A DNA stretch of 64,000 nucleotides from Clostridium chauvoei (lineage in GTDB: Bacteria > Bacillota > Clostridia > Clostridiales > Clostridiaceae): assembly GCF_002327185.1 (NCBI RefSeq), contig NZ_CP018624.1, positions 1,302,001 through 1,366,000 of the forward strand, written 5' to 3'. The notes beneath the pieces are model-generated. The model saw only the letters and a program-made list of their open reading frames with translations. It was not told where the DNA came from and ran no database searches. Positions 19,541 to 30,166 of the stretch are shown piece after piece. Position 1 is the first letter of the stretch. Each line of letters opens with the position of its first letter. Made by a program: the position numbers and the translations under genes.

Positions 19541-19564
19541 AAAAAAGCAACTAAGAGTAGTTGC
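19541..19564 (-). terminator. Terminator hairpin inside the rimP-nusA leader (candidate NusA attenuator)
   Basis: On the minus strand GCAACTA, a CTCT loop and TAGTTGC form a perfect 7-bp stem followed by TTTTTT, about 65 bases upstream of the rimP start and downstream of its candidate promoter. In Bacillus the rimP (ylxS)-nusA operon is autoregulated by NusA-dependent termination in its leader; this hairpin is in the right place for the same control. A second, GC-rich stem (GAGTGGG with CCCGCTC) precedes it. Confidence 0.6.
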
Positions 19565-19638
19565 ATTTAAATAGAAAGAGCGGGCATCAAATCTTCCCAC
19601 TCCAATCTCCAGCTATTAGTAAATTACTTTCTTATAAA

Positions 19639-19667
19639 ATACTATCATAAATTACAAATTAAAACAA
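19639..19667 (-). promoter_or_regulatory. Candidate promoter of the rimP-nusA operon
   Basis: The minus strand has TTGTTT, 17 bases and TAGTAT with an upstream TG (extended -10), between polC and the leader terminator. Moderate match only. Confidence 0.4.
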
Positions 19668-19761
19668 GGGGTAAGCTGGATAAATTACAAATACACTATA
19701 TTTATTACTTACCCTTTATTTATAATTCTTATACCTTTTATATAAATTATAAAATTTATAT

Positions 19762-22700
19762 CTAAAATAATGATAATTGATTAGTTTCAGGTAATCCATC
19801 TAAACAACCATGATTTGATAAGGTTTCTATAACAGTTTTTGACACTTTAGATCTTAACCTTAAATCTTCTTTTGAAATAAACTCACCATCTTTTCTTGCT
19901 TCTACTATACTCTTAGCAGCATTTTCTCCTACACCTTGTAGTGCATTTATAGGTGGTCTTATTCCATCCTTTTCAATTTTAAACTTCACTGCTTCTGATT
20001 CATATAAATTTACTTTTAAAAATTTAAATCCTCTTGCGTAAAGTTCATATGAAAGTTCTAAAACTGTAATCATTCCTTTATCTTTAACTGTAACTTTTGT
20101 TCCTAATTCATATAGTTCTTCAAGTCTTGCTTTAACTGCTGAAGCTCCTTTACAAATTAAATCCGCATCAAAATCATCAGCTCTTACTGTAAAATACGTT
20201 GTATAATATGCCTCTGGATAATAAACTTTATAATATGCAATCCTTACAGCCATCATAACATAAGCTACAGCATGACCTTTAGGGAACATATATTTTATTC
20301 TTTTACAAGATTCTATATACCAATCTGGAACATTATTTTCTTTCATTGTTTTTTCAAAATCCTCTGTAAGACCTTTTCCCTTTCTTACGCTTTCCATTAT
20401 TGTAAATGCCATCTTAGGTGGTACTCCAGCATACATTAGATAAATCATAATATCATCTCTTGTAGATATACAATCTTTAAGAGTTGTATATCCTTCTTTT
20501 ATAAAATGTTGTGCATTATTTAACCATACATCTGTACCATGGGATAATCCTGATATTCTAACTAAATCAGCAAAACTTTTAGGTTGAGTATCTACAAGCA
20601 TACCTCTAACAAACTTGGTACCAAACTCAGGAAGTCCATAACTACCAACTTCACACCCTAATTCTTCTTTTGTTACTCCTAAAGCCTCTGGAGAGGTAAA
20701 TAATGATATAACCTTCTCATCATTTAATGGTATTGTTTTAGGGTCTAATCCCGTTAAATCTTGAAGCATTCTAAGTACTGTAGGATCGTCGTGCCCTAAT
20801 ATATCAAGTTTTAAAAGTCTACCTGATATTGAATGATAATCAAAGTGTGTAGTAGTAACATCAGATGTTGGATCATCCGCGGGGCGTTGTATTGGTGTAA
20901 AATTATATATTTCATTATCACTTGGTACAACCATAATTCCCCCTGGATGTTGTCCTGTAGTTCTTTTAATACCAGTACACCCTATAGTTAATCTTTCTAT
21001 TTCTGCATTAGAAGCTCTAAGGTTTCTTTCATCTAGATATTTTCTAACATATCCGTAAGCAGTTTTTTCAGCAACTGTACCTATGGTTCCAGCTTTAAAA
21101 ACGAAACCTTTACCAAATAGCACCTCTGTGTATTTATGAACTTCACCTTGATATTCTCCTGAAAAGTTAAGGTCAATATCTGGTTCTTTATCACCTTCAA
21201 AACCAAGGAAAGTTTCAAAAGGTATGTCATGACCATCTTTTTTATATTTCGTTCCACATTCTGGACAAATTTTATCTGGTAAATCTGCACCCGAACTTAC
21301 TGATCCATCTAAGAAAAACTCTGATTTTTTGCAATTTGGACAGACATAATGTGGTGGAAGTCCATTAACCTCCGTAATATCAGACATAGTGGCTACAAAG
21401 GATGATCCAACGGACCCTCTCGAACCAACTAAATATCCATCTTGCAATGATTTTGCAACTAGTTTTTGTGCTATAAGATAAAGTACTGCATATCCATTAC
21501 TTATAATTGAATGTAGTTCTTTATCAAGTCTTTTCTGAACTACTTCTGGTAATGGATCTCCATAAATTGAATGAACTTTATTCATAGTCATAGCTCTTAT
21601 TTCTTCATCTGCACCTTCAATTTTAGGAGGATATGTTTCATCTGGAATAGGCTTTATACCCTCTACTGCATCGGCTATTGCTTGTGGATTTTTAATAACT
21701 ACCTCTTTTGCAACCTCTTCTCCAAGATATGAAAATTCTCTTAACATTTCTTCTGTAGTCTTTAAATATAATGGTGCCTGTTTATCTGCATCAGTAAAGC
21801 CTTTACCAGCCATTATTATACGTCTAAAAGCTTCATCATGTGGATCTAAAAAATGAACATCTCCTGTTGCAACTACAGGTTTATTACATTCAGTTGCTAA
21901 ATCATAAATCTTTTTATTTAAATTTCTAAGTTCATCTTCATCTTTAACTATACCTTTTCCAATAAGAAAACTATTATTTCCTATAGGCTGAATTTCTATA
22001 TAATCATAAAAATTCATCTTTTCTTTTACTTCTTCGTCTTCTTTTCCATCTAAGACAGCTTTATATATCTCTCCTGCTTCACAAGCTGATCCAATAATAA
22101 GTCCATCTCTCATTTCCATAAGACGACTTTTCTTTGTTCTAGCCCTTTTAAAAAAGTTATCTATATGTGCTTCTGATACTAACTTATATAAATTTTTAAT
22201 TCCAGTTTGAGTTTTGGCTAATATAATTATATGATTAGTATTTTCTTTTTTTATATCTATATGATTTAAAAACTCTTCATTTAAAGACTTTAAATCATTA
22301 ATTTCTTTTTCTTCAATTATCTTTTTTAAAGATATTAAAAGTATCTCAGCTGTAGCCTTAGCATCATCTATAGCTCTATGATGGTTTTCAAGAGATATCC
22401 CAAGATATTTAGCAACAACATTAAGTTTTACTCTCTTTAAATCAGTATATAAAAATCTACATAATGGTACTGTATCTAAAATAGTGTTATCAAAATCTAA
22501 GCCCAAATCTTTACAATTCTTTTTTATAAATCCTGTGTCAAAAGGAGCATTATGAGCAACAACTATGCTATCTCCTATAAAATCTAAAAATTTAGGTAGC
22601 ACCTTTTCTATTGTTTCTGCATCTTGAACCATTTCATCTGTAATTCCAGTAAGCTTTGTTATATGATATGGAATTCTACATTCTGGGTAAACAAAAACAC

Positions 22701-24087
22701 TAAAATTATCTATAATTTCTTTCCCTTTAACTTTAACAGCTCCAATTTCTATTATTTTATCATTTTTAGCAGAAAATCCTGTAGTTTCTATATCAAAAAC
22801 TACATAGGTATCATCAAAACTTTGTCCTTTTTCATTTAAAGCTATAGGAACTCCATCGTTTACCAAATACCCTTCTACACCATAAATTACTTTTATTTTA
22901 TTTTTTTTAGCAGCTATTTGAGCATCTGGGAATGCCTGAACTACACCATGATCTGTTATAGCTATAGCAGGGTGGCCCCATTTTGCAGCTCTTTCTATAA
23001 TTTTACTAACAGATGTTACTCCATCCATAGCACTCATAGTTGTATGACAATGAAGCTCTACTCTCTTTTCTTTTGCCCCATCCATTCTTTCATTCTTTTT
23101 CATCTTAATAATATCTCTACCCATTATTACTACTTCTCTAGCGTAAGTATCATAAATAGCTTCACCTCTTACTTTACAGTATAGACCCTTCTTTATTTGA
23201 TCTAAAACTTCATCCTTCTCTTGAGGCTTTAAGAAACATTTAACTGTTATAGAACTTGTATAATCTGTTATAAAAAATGTTAATATTATTTTTCCTGTTT
23301 TAGTTTCTACTATATCGGTTTTAAATACCTCTCCTAATATAGCAACTATTCCTGATGTTTCATCTATTTCATCTATAGAAATAACTTCATTACTTATTCC
23401 TCTACCTATGATATTATTTTCAGTTTTCGGTTCTCTTTTGAATTCTCTCTTTTCATAGGTTTTCTTAGGTTTATCTTGCTTATTTTCTTTTTTAGGATGT
23501 GAGACTTCTTTTGCGATATTTCTTCCATTAAATATTTCTTTTAATACTTCTGCTTCTTTTTGTATCTTTTCACTATTATTATCAACTACTTCTAAATTCT
23601 CATCATATTGAAAAATAACTTTAGATTTAATTCCAAATATATTTTCAATATTTTGAGATACTTGTTTTGGAATATTTTTAGATATAACATGTTCTAGTAT
23701 CTTATCATATCCACTTCTTACTATGATATTAGAATCTTTAATTTCTTTTACGCCATTTACAAGTAAAACTTTAGCTAATGGGGTTTTCTTTATTATATTT
23801 TCAGTAACCTCAATCCAATATTTATCTATTATTTGCTCTAATGTAACATTAGATATATCTCTATAAAATAAAATATCTATGTCTATATCTATGTTTAGAG
23901 TGTTTTTTATCGCCATTTTAATTTGTTGCTTTTCTTCTTCATTTAATGAATCTTTCGCCCTTAAAACTACCTTTAATACATTACTTTTTCTTAAAAATTG
24001 AAATCTTATTATATTAATTTCTTTATCTTCTAAAGACTCATTTTTATTAATTTCTTTTTTAATCTTTTTTAAAACTTCTTCACTCAA
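19762..24087 (-). CDS. polC: DNA polymerase III alpha subunit, Gram-positive PolC type
   Basis: The main replicative polymerase, with its own proofreading exonuclease. The 1,441-residue protein has an N-terminal region and OB fold (to about residue 330), and a PHP domain beginning [15 protein letters not shown] that is interrupted by a DEDD exonuclease ([22 protein letters not shown]). The polymerase palm carries [22 protein letters not shown] zinc-binding cluster [10 protein letters not shown] ... CPECG lies just before it, as in other PolC proteins. The start is TTG at 24087 after GGGGGTGATG. The length is normal. It lies alone between ispG and the rimP operon, separated from ispG by a long hairpin. 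Confidence 0.97.
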   Translation of the reverse strand: MSEEVLKKIKKEINKNESLEDKEINIIRFQFLRKSNVLKVVLRAKDSLNEEEKQQIKMAIKNTLNIDIDIDILFYRDISNVTLEQIIDKYWIEVTENIIKKTPLAKVLLVNGVKEIKDSNIIVRSGYDKILEHVISKNIPKQVSQNIENIFGIKSKVIFQYDENLEVVDNNSEKIQKEAEVLKEIFNGRNIAKEVSHPKKENKQDKPKKTYEKREFKREPKTENNIIGRGISNEVISIDEIDETSGIVAILGEVFKTDIVETKTGKIILTFFITDYTSSITVKCFLKPQEKDEVLDQIKKGLYCKVRGEAIYDTYAREVVIMGRDIIKMKKNERMDGAKEKRVELHCHTTMSAMDGVTSVSKIIERAAKWGHPAIAITDHGVVQAFPDAQIAAKKNKIKVIYGVEGYLVNDGVPIALNEKGQSFDDTYVVFDIETTGFSAKNDKIIEIGAVKVKGKEIIDNFSVFVYPECRIPYHITKLTGITDEMVQDAETIEKVLPKFLDFIGDSIVVAHNAPFDTGFIKKNCKDLGLDFDNTILDTVPLCRFLYTDLKRVKLNVVAKYLGISLENHHRAIDDAKATAEILLISLKKIIEEKEINDLKSLNEEFLNHIDIKKENTNHIIILAKTQTGIKNLYKLVSEAHIDNFFKRARTKKSRLMEMRDGLIIGSACEAGEIYKAVLDGKEDEEVKEKMNFYDYIEIQPIGNNSFLIGKGIVKDEDELRNLNKKIYDLATECNKPVVATGDVHFLDPHDEAFRRIIMAGKGFTDADKQAPLYLKTTEEMLREFSYLGEEVAKEVVIKNPQAIADAVEGIKPIPDETYPPKIEGADEEIRAMTMNKVHSIYGDPLPEVVQKRLDKELHSIISNGYAVLYLIAQKLVAKSLQDGYLVGSRGSVGSSFVATMSDITEVNGLPPHYVCPNCKKSEFFLDGSVSSGADLPDKICPECGTKYKKDGHDIPFETFLGFEGDKEPDIDLNFSGEYQGEVHKYTEVLFGKGFVFKAGTIGTVAEKTAYGYVRKYLDERNLRASNAEIERLTIGCTGIKRTTGQHPGGIMVVPSDNEIYNFTPIQRPADDPTSDVTTTHFDYHSISGRLLKLDILGHDDPTVLRMLQDLTGLDPKTIPLNDEKVISLFTSPEALGVTKEELGCEVGSYGLPEFGTKFVRGMLVDTQPKSFADLVRISGLSHGTDVWLNNAQHFIKEGYTTLKDCISTRDDIMIYLMYAGVPPKMAFTIMESVRKGKGLTEDFEKTMKENNVPDWYIESCKRIKYMFPKGHAVAYVMMAVRIAYYKVYYPEAYYTTYFTVRADDFDADLICKGASAVKARLEELYELGTKVTVKDKGMITVLELSYELYARGFKFLKVNLYESEAVKFKIEKDGIRPPINALQGVGENAAKSIVEARKDGEFISKEDLRLRSKVSKTVIETLSNHGCLDGLPETNQLSLF

Positions 24088-24119
24088 AACATCACCCCCA
24101 TCTTTTAATTTTATGCAAC

Positions 24120-24186
24120 TAAAAGAATGAAGAGAAGCAAAAGAATCAGAATACCTTTTCTATTTCTTTAGTCTCTTCATTTTAAT
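24120..24186 (-). terminator. Long hairpin after ispG, likely terminator
   Basis: On the minus strand AATGAAGAGA and TCTCTTCATT form a perfect 10-bp stem around about 42 bases, with further AAAGAA/TTCTTT pairing inside; TCTTTT follows. It lies immediately after the ispG stop codon. The stem is longer than a usual terminator. Confidence 0.55.
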
Positions 24187-24191
24187 TTATT

Positions 24192-25241
24192 TTATAGATT
24201 TTCTATTTCTTTCATTAAAGCTTCTATTAACTCTTCTTCTTTTACTTTTTTAACTATTTTACCTTTTTTAAATATTATACCTTCGCCTTTTCCACCTGCA
24301 ATTCCAATATCAGCTTCTCTTGCTTCTCCAGGTCCATTAACTACACACCCCATTACTGCAACCTTTATATTTTTATCTATATTTTCTAATCTTTTCTCTA
24401 CTTCTTCAGCAATTTTAATTAAATTTATTTGAGTTCTTCCGCAAGTTGGACATGATATAAACTGCAATCCATTTTCTCTTAAATTTAAGGCTTTAAGAAT
24501 TTCCTTTGCTACTTTAATTTCTTCTATAGGATCACTTGTTAATGATACTCTTATTGTATCACCAATTCCTTCTGCTAATAAGGTTCCTAGTCCTATACTT
24601 GACTTTATAGTACCTCTAAATGGTGTTCCTGATTCTGTAACACCTAAATGAAGAGGATAATCACAAGTTTCACTCATTAGTCTATAAGATTCTATCATCA
24701 TACTTACATCAGAAGACTTTATTGAAATTACTATATCAAAAAACTTTAATTCTTCTAGTATTTTAACATGTCTCATAGCAGATTCAACTAGTCCTTTAGC
24801 GGTTGGTTTTCCATCTCTTTCAAGTATATCTTTTTCTAAAGATCCAGAATTTACTCCTATTCTTATTGGAATTCCCTTTTCTTTTGCTGCCTCTGCTACT
24901 AGCTTAATTCTTTCCTCATTACCAATATTACCTGGATTTATTCTAAGAGCTGAAACTCCATTTTTAATTGCTTCTAAAGCTAATCTATAATCAAAATGTA
25001 TGTCTGCAACTACAGGAATAGGTGATTTTTCACATATTTCCTTTAATGCCACTGCAGCTTCATTATCAGGAACTGCACATCTTATTATTTCACATCCAGC
25101 TTTATATAAAACATTTATTTGATCTAAAGTCTTATTTACATCTCTTGTATCTGTATTAGTCATTGATTGAATTGAAACATTAGCATCTCCACCAACATAT
25201 ACATTTCCAACCTTAACTTTTCTTGTATTTTTTCTTTCCAT
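24192..25241 (-). CDS. ispG: 4-hydroxy-3-methylbut-2-enyl diphosphate synthase (IspG/GcpE)
   Basis: An iron-sulfur enzyme of the MEP isoprenoid pathway that makes HMBPP. The 349-residue protein opens with the TIM-barrel region ([20 protein letters not shown]). It carries the cluster cysteines in [14 protein letters not shown] and [22 protein letters not shown]. It is the last gene of the dxr-rseP-ispG series, and so sits in the same transcript as the second MEP gene dxr. Confidence 0.96.
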   Translation of the reverse strand: MERKNTRKVKVGNVYVGGDANVSIQSMTNTDTRDVNKTLDQINVLYKAGCEIIRCAVPDNEAAVALKEICEKSPIPVVADIHFDYRLALEAIKNGVSALRINPGNIGNEERIKLVAEAAKEKGIPIRIGVNSGSLEKDILERDGKPTAKGLVESAMRHVKILEELKFFDIVISIKSSDVSMMIESYRLMSETCDYPLHLGVTESGTPFRGTIKSSIGLGTLLAEGIGDTIRVSLTSDPIEEIKVAKEILKALNLRENGLQFISCPTCGRTQINLIKIAEEVEKRLENIDKNIKVAVMGCVVNGPGEAREADIGIAGGKGEGIIFKKGKIVKKVKEEELIEALMKEIENL

Positions 25242-25253
25242 ATTTACCTCACT

Positions 25254-26273
25254 TTAAAACTTAATAGGGAATAATATATCTTTTATGGTAACTAAAATCA
25301 TAAGCCCAAATAACGCCATTAACCCTATATAATTTATTGTTCCTACTATTTTATCTGGTACCTTTTTCTTTGTAATTAATTCTATAAGTAATATTATAGT
25401 CCAACCTCCATCTAAAGCTGGTATAGGTAACATATTAAATACAGCTAAATTTACACTTATAAATGCTACAAAGTACATAAGGTTCCAAATACCATTTTTA
25501 GCAGCCTCACTAGACATCTTTATAATAGATACTGGACCACCTACATCAGTTTTTAAATTAGCTTTACCTGTTACTATCATTTTAAGTCCTTTAAAGCTTT
25601 GAACTACAACTGATGCCGTTTGCTTAAAGCTTTCTTTAAAGCTTTCTAAAATAGTAGGATTTTCATTTACTTCAAATCCAAAACCTATTCTATAAACTTC
25701 TTTCCCATTTTCATTTATTAACTCTGGTGTTATTGTTATCTCTCTTTTTTCACCATTTCTTTCTACTAGAAAATCTACTGGTCTATTCTTTGCCATATTT
25801 ATCGCAACTATTATATCATCAGCTGAAAATACTTTGCTTCCATCTACCTTTAAAAACTTATCTCCAACTTCAACTCCAGCCTCATATGCAGGTGATTTAT
25901 CTGATACACTTCTTACTTCTGAAATTCTATATCCAAACTTTGATAAAAAAATCGTAAATATAAGAATTGCAAATAAAAAGTTCATCGCTGCACCAGCTAT
26001 TATAACACTTATTCTTCTAAGAGGTGATTTAGATGAAAAACTTCTTTCATCTTGAACATCTTCCTCTTCTCCCATCATTTTTACATATCCTCCAATAGGA
26101 AATAAACCTATTGAATACATAGTTTCTTTTCCTTGAGTTTTAAATATCTTAGGTCCCATACCTATAGCAAATTCTTCTACTCTTATTCCATTAACCTTCG
26201 CCATTATAAAATGTCCAAGTTCATGAACAATTATAAGCAAACTAAATCCTAGTAATGCTAAAATAATATACAA
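25254..26273 (-). CDS. rseP: Site-2 zinc metalloprotease RseP/RasP
   Basis: A membrane-embedded S2P protease of 339 residues that cleaves anti-sigma factors and signal-peptide remnants inside the membrane. The zinc motif is IVHELGHFI (residues 16-24). A PDZ domain spans about 110-190 (SDKSPAYEAGVEVGDKFLKVDG), and the second metal-binding motif is NMLPIPALDGGW near residue 290. Four transmembrane segments are visible. It lies between dxr and ispG, the usual Firmicute order. Confidence 0.94.
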   Translation of the reverse strand: MYIILALLGFSLLIIVHELGHFIMAKVNGIRVEEFAIGMGPKIFKTQGKETMYSIGLFPIGGYVKMMGEEEDVQDERSFSSKSPLRRISVIIAGAAMNFLFAILIFTIFLSKFGYRISEVRSVSDKSPAYEAGVEVGDKFLKVDGSKVFSADDIIVAINMAKNRPVDFLVERNGEKREITITPELINENGKEVYRIGFGFEVNENPTILESFKESFKQTASVVVQSFKGLKMIVTGKANLKTDVGGPVSIIKMSSEAAKNGIWNLMYFVAFISVNLAVFNMLPIPALDGGWTIILLIELITKKKVPDKIVGTINYIGLMALFGLMILVTIKDILFPIKF

Positions 26274-26285
26274 TATTTTGTCCTC

Positions 26286-27446
26286 CTAATTCCATTTTCC
26301 TCTAATATACTCTCTTACTTTTTTATCTAATTCTATAATATTATCTAAAGTTAATTTTTTAGTTTTTTCATCTTCAAAATATATCATACATTCTTCTATT
26401 ATTTCTGCTATTTGAAGAAATTGTATCTTCTCTTCTAATAATAATGCAACAGCTTCTTCATTAGCACCATTTAATATAGTTGTAGCCAATCCACCTTCTT
26501 TTCCAGCTTCATAAGCTAGTTTTAAACATTTAAAAGTTTCAAAATCTGGTTTTTCAAAAGTTAACTCTGAAATTTCAAGAAAACTTATTGGTTTAGCGAT
26601 TTGCGACTTTCTTTCTCTTTTATTAATAGCATATTGAATCGGAAGCCTCATATCTGCTGATCCTAGTTGAGCTATTATACTAGCATCTTTATACTCTACC
26701 ATTGAATGTATTATACTTTGTTTATGCACAACAACTTCTATATTCTCATATGGACAATCAAATAGAAAATGTGCTTCAATAACCTCAAGTCCTTTATTCA
26801 TAAGACTTGCTGAATCTATAGATATTTTTTGCCCCATATTCCATTTTGGATGTTTAAGAGCATCTTTTACTGTAACGTTTTTTAAATCTTCTATTTTTTT
26901 GCCTCTAAATGGTCCACCTGAAGCTGTTAAAATTATTTTATTTATATCTTTTTCAGTATAACCACTTAATGCTTGAAATATAGCACTATGTTCTGAATCT
27001 ACCGGTAAAATTTCAACTCCCATTTCCTTTGCTTTTTTCATAACTAGTTCTCCTGCAACTACTAATGTCTCCTTATTAGCAAGTGCAATATCTTTTTTAG
27101 CTTCTATAGCCTTCATAGTAGGCTTAAGTCCTATCATACCAACTACAGATGTAACTACCATATCAATTTCATCTAATGAAGCTATTTTTTCTAATCCTTC
27201 TATGCCATCTAAAACTACTGTATTTAATGATTTTTCTAAAGTATAAGCCTTTACTTTTTCAGCGCTTTCTTTATCCATCATAGCAATATATTTAGGATTA
27301 AATTCGTCTATTATTTCTTTGATTTTATCTACTGATGAATTAGCTGTAACCCCAATTAACTTTATATCACCATTTGATTGTCTTATTACATCTAATGTTT
27401 GTGTACCTATTGAGCCTGTTGCCCCTAAAATTGAAATATTTTTCAT
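26286..27446 (-). CDS. dxr: 1-deoxy-D-xylulose 5-phosphate reductoisomerase
   Basis: Second step of the MEP pathway: NADPH-dependent conversion of DXP to MEP. The 386-residue protein begins with the Rossmann motif SILGATGSIGTQTLDVIR, includes ANKETLVVAGE and LPVDSEHSAIFQ with the metal-binding acids, and ASGGPFRG and HPKWNMGQKISIDSASLMNKG. It starts 10 bases after the AI-2E permease gene. Confidence 0.96.
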   Translation of the reverse strand: MKNISILGATGSIGTQTLDVIRQSNGDIKLIGVTANSSVDKIKEIIDEFNPKYIAMMDKESAEKVKAYTLEKSLNTVVLDGIEGLEKIASLDEIDMVVTSVVGMIGLKPTMKAIEAKKDIALANKETLVVAGELVMKKAKEMGVEILPVDSEHSAIFQALSGYTEKDINKIILTASGGPFRGKKIEDLKNVTVKDALKHPKWNMGQKISIDSASLMNKGLEVIEAHFLFDCPYENIEVVVHKQSIIHSMVEYKDASIIAQLGSADMRLPIQYAINKRERKSQIAKPISFLEISELTFEKPDFETFKCLKLAYEAGKEGGLATTILNGANEEAVALLLEEKIQFLQIAEIIEECMIYFEDEKTKKLTLDNIIELDKKVREYIRGKWN

Positions 27447-27456
27447 AACTTACCTC

Positions 27457-28425
27457 CTAGTATTCTTCCTCTGCATTATAAATTATATCCTTTGCAATTA
27501 TACAATAAACTGGACCTGCAATTATACCAACAAATCCAAACATTTTTACCCCTACATATATGGAAAGCATTACTACTAACGGATGTATCTCTAATTTATT
27601 ACTTAAAAATTTAGCCTCTAAAATTTCTCTAAATATTTGAATTAAAAAATATAATGCTATAAATCCTATTACTAGTAAATATCTTTTCATTATAATATTG
27701 TATATTATAATTGGTATAAAAACAATTATTGTTCCAACATAAGGTAAGATATCTAACATTCCACATATAATTCCTAAAAAAATACTATTATCTACCCCTA
27801 AAATTTTAAATCCAATTATAGTAACAAAGGCTGTTAAAAAAACTAAATTTATTTCTATTTTAAAAACTTCCTTTAAATTAGCTTTTTTTATATATATATT
27901 TTTCACTACATCTTTAGGTAAAAGCATGGTTAATAAATCATATACCTTAGTTTTATCTACTAATATAAAATATGTAGCTATATTACCAATAAAATATCCA
28001 ATTAAACTTTCTCCTGTAATTGAAGCTCCTTGAAGTATAATAGAGCTATTTAGTATTTTAGTTAAAGTTTTTATTGCTTTATTTAAATCAAAATGTAATA
28101 ACACTCTTATATTATTTACAAAGTTATCTACAGCCAAAGTATTTCCAATATAAAATTTTTGAAATAGTGTAATAAGAGTGTTTCCAAAATAAAATATAAT
28201 AAAAAACAAACTTAGGTTAACAATTAGTAAACTAATTATTGCTGAAATATTTTTATTTATATTCCTTTTAACTAGAAATTTATAAATTGGGTGATTTATA
28301 AGTAACATAAAAATTATAATAAAAAAAGGAGTAAAGTATTCTTTTATTAAAATAGTAATTATCACTAAAACTATAAATAATATTATTAATTTTATAACTT
28401 TAGTATATTGCTCATCAAATTTCAT
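27457..28425 (-). CDS. AI-2E transporter family (DUF20) membrane protein
   Basis: A 322-residue polytopic membrane protein with about seven or eight hydrophobic segments. The family's C-terminal region is recognisable in GIICGMLDILPYVGTIIVFIPIIIYN, EILEAKFLSNKLEIHPLVVMLSIYVG and GPVYCIIAKDI. Members include exporters and Na+/H+ antiporters; the substrate here cannot be told. I choose the ATG at 28425 because AAGGAG stands just upstream; an ATG 24 bases earlier lacks a good SD. It sits between cdsA and dxr, where many Firmicutes have no gene, and after a strong terminator, so it probably leads the dxr-rseP-ispG transcript. Confidence 0.8.
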   Translation of the reverse strand: MKFDEQYTKVIKLIILFIVLVIITILIKEYFTPFFIIIFMLLINHPIYKFLVKRNINKNISAIISLLIVNLSLFFIIFYFGNTLITLFQKFYIGNTLAVDNFVNNIRVLLHFDLNKAIKTLTKILNSSIILQGASITGESLIGYFIGNIATYFILVDKTKVYDLLTMLLPKDVVKNIYIKKANLKEVFKIEINLVFLTAFVTIIGFKILGVDNSIFLGIICGMLDILPYVGTIIVFIPIIIYNIIMKRYLLVIGFIALYFLIQIFREILEAKFLSNKLEIHPLVVMLSIYVGVKMFGFVGIIAGPVYCIIAKDIIYNAEEEY

Positions 28426-28484
28426 CTTATAACTCCTTACCTTAATCATACTATGATTATATTATTTATAAACCTTTATAATTA

Positions 28485-28532
28485 CAAAAAATAAACTACT
28501 TCAAAATTATTTTAATAACTTTGAAGTAGTTT
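28485..28532 (-). terminator. Rho-independent terminator after cdsA
   Basis: On the minus strand AAACTACTTCAAA and TTTGAAGTAGTTT form a perfect 13-bp stem followed by ATTTTTT, just after the cdsA stop. It separates the rpsB-cdsA block from the permease-dxr block. Confidence 0.85.
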
Positions 28533-28536
28533 TAAA

Positions 28537-29340
28537 TTAAATCTTTACTATAAATGTTAAATAATAAAATACTACCGTAGCATTGAATAATATAGAGTCA
28601 AATCTATCTAATATACCACCATGACCTGGAATTAGATTACTATAATCTTTTAATCCTACATATCTTTTTATTGAGGATGCTACTAAATCACCAAATTGTC
28701 CCATTATTCCACAAAGAGCTCCTATTAAAAAGAAGTGAATTAATTGAACATTAGGCACATAGTTTCCTACTATAATACCAAAAATTCCACATCCAACAGT
28801 ACTTCCTAAAAACCCGCCTATCGATCCTGCAATTGTCTTTTTAGGACTAACCTTTGGACATAATTTTTTCTTACCTAAATATTTACCTGAATAATATGCT
28901 GCAGTATCTGCAAGCCAAGAACCTAAAAATATAAGCCATACTAAGTATTCTCCAGAAGGTTTAATATTAACTAAAGGTATAAAACTAAATAATACAACAA
29001 CATATATAAATCCTAATATAGTTAAACCTACATCTATAAAGGTATATTTTAAATCAATTACTGGAAGACAAAGTAATATAAATGTTGCAAATATTATAAT
29101 AAAAGTTAATATATCAAATTTATTTCCAGTTAAATAGAATAATGCTAACATTAAATATCCTATTAATGGAACAGGTTTAAACTCTTTTTCTTTTAATGCA
29201 TTATAAAATTCATATAATCCACCTATAGAAAGTAAAATTGTAAATGCCTTTAAATAAATACCACCTAAAAATATAAATATTATAAAAGGTGCTATCATAA
29301 GAGCTCCTAAATATCTATTGTTTGATTTCACGTTTTTCAC
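28537..29340 (-). CDS. cdsA: Phosphatidate cytidylyltransferase
   Basis: This enzyme makes CDP-diacylglycerol from phosphatidate and CTP, the precursor of phosphatidylglycerol and other lipids. The 267-residue protein has about seven hydrophobic helices and the C-terminal signature VSPKKTIAGSIGGFLGS ... PGHGGILDRFDSILFNA. The start is GTG at 29340 or the GTG nine bases later; GGGGTG upstream slightly favours the second. It follows uppS by 8 bases. Confidence 0.94.
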   Translation of the reverse strand: MKNVKSNNRYLGALMIAPFIIFIFLGGIYLKAFTILLSIGGLYEFYNALKEKEFKPVPLIGYLMLALFYLTGNKFDILTFIIIFATFILLCLPVIDLKYTFIDVGLTILGFIYVVVLFSFIPLVNIKPSGEYLVWLIFLGSWLADTAAYYSGKYLGKKKLCPKVSPKKTIAGSIGGFLGSTVGCGIFGIIVGNYVPNVQLIHFFLIGALCGIMGQFGDLVASSIKRYVGLKDYSNLIPGHGGILDRFDSILFNATVVFYYLTFIVKI

Positions 29341-29348
29341 CCCAACTT

Positions 29349-30110
29349 TTATACTCCACCATATCTTCTATCTCTATTTTGATAATCATATATAGCTTTA
29401 TGTAAGTGTTCTTCTTTAAAATCAGGCCAACATATATAAGAATACCAAAACTCTGAATATGCACACTGCCATAATAAGAAATTACTTATTCTTTGCTCTC
29501 CTGAAGGTCTTATAATAAGATCTGGATCTGGAGTATTTTTTGTATATAAATAGCTTTCAAAAGTTTCTTCCTTTATATCTTCTGACTTTAGTATTCCCTT
29601 TTTAACATCTTCAGATACAAGTTTAACAGCTCTAATTATTTCATCTCTTCCACCGTAATTAAAAGCAATATTCATAACAACACCTTTATTGTTTTTTGTA
29701 AGCTCTATTGCTTTTTCTACTTCTTCTCTTACAGTACTATTAAGCTTTGAAAGATCTCCTAAAATCCTGATTACTACACCATTTTCATTAAGTTCTTTAA
29801 GTTCAGCTCTTAAATATTCTACAAGTAATTTCATAAGAGCTCCAACTTCTTCCTCTGGTCTTTTCCAATTTTCAGTTGAGAAAGCATATAGCGTTAAATA
29901 CTTTATATCTAATCTATGAGCTTCTTTTAATATTCTTCTAATGGTTTCTACCCCAGCTTTATGTCCCATAGTTCTAGGTAAATTTCTAGCTTTGGCCCAT
30001 CTTCCATTTCCATCCATAATTATTGCTATGTGCTTTGGAATATTATTTCTGTCTATATCTATATTTTGTACTTCTTTTTTTTCTTTGTTGTTTCTAAAAA
30101 ATCTAAACAT
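29349..30110 (-). CDS. uppS: Undecaprenyl diphosphate synthase (isoprenyl transferase)
   Basis: A cis-prenyltransferase that makes C55 undecaprenyl diphosphate, the lipid carrier for peptidoglycan. Motifs are IAIIMDGNGRWAKARNLPRTMGHKAG, TLYAFSTENWKRP, NIAFNYGGRDEI and the C-terminal PDLIIRPSGEQRISNFLLWQCAYSEFWY. The length of 253 residues is normal. The ATG at 30110 has GGAGGG seven bases upstream; an ATG 18 bases earlier does not. The frr terminator lies between frr and this gene. Confidence 0.95.
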   Translation of the reverse strand: MFRFFRNNKEKKEVQNIDIDRNNIPKHIAIIMDGNGRWAKARNLPRTMGHKAGVETIRRILKEAHRLDIKYLTLYAFSTENWKRPEEEVGALMKLLVEYLRAELKELNENGVVIRILGDLSKLNSTVREEVEKAIELTKNNKGVVMNIAFNYGGRDEIIRAVKLVSEDVKKGILKSEDIKEETFESYLYTKNTPDPDLIIRPSGEQRISNFLLWQCAYSEFWYSYICWPDFKEEHLHKAIYDYQNRDRRYGGV

Positions 30111-30139
30111 AACTTTTCCCTCCACCATTATACATAAGG

Positions 30140-30166
30140 AAAAAAACCTGCTAAGAGCAGGTTTTA
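30140..30166 (-). terminator. Rho-independent terminator after frr
   Basis: On the minus strand AAAACCTGCT, a CTT loop and AGCAGGTTTT are followed by a T run. The stem begins within the frr stop codon TAA. It may reduce but not abolish expression of uppS and cdsA. Confidence 0.85.
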
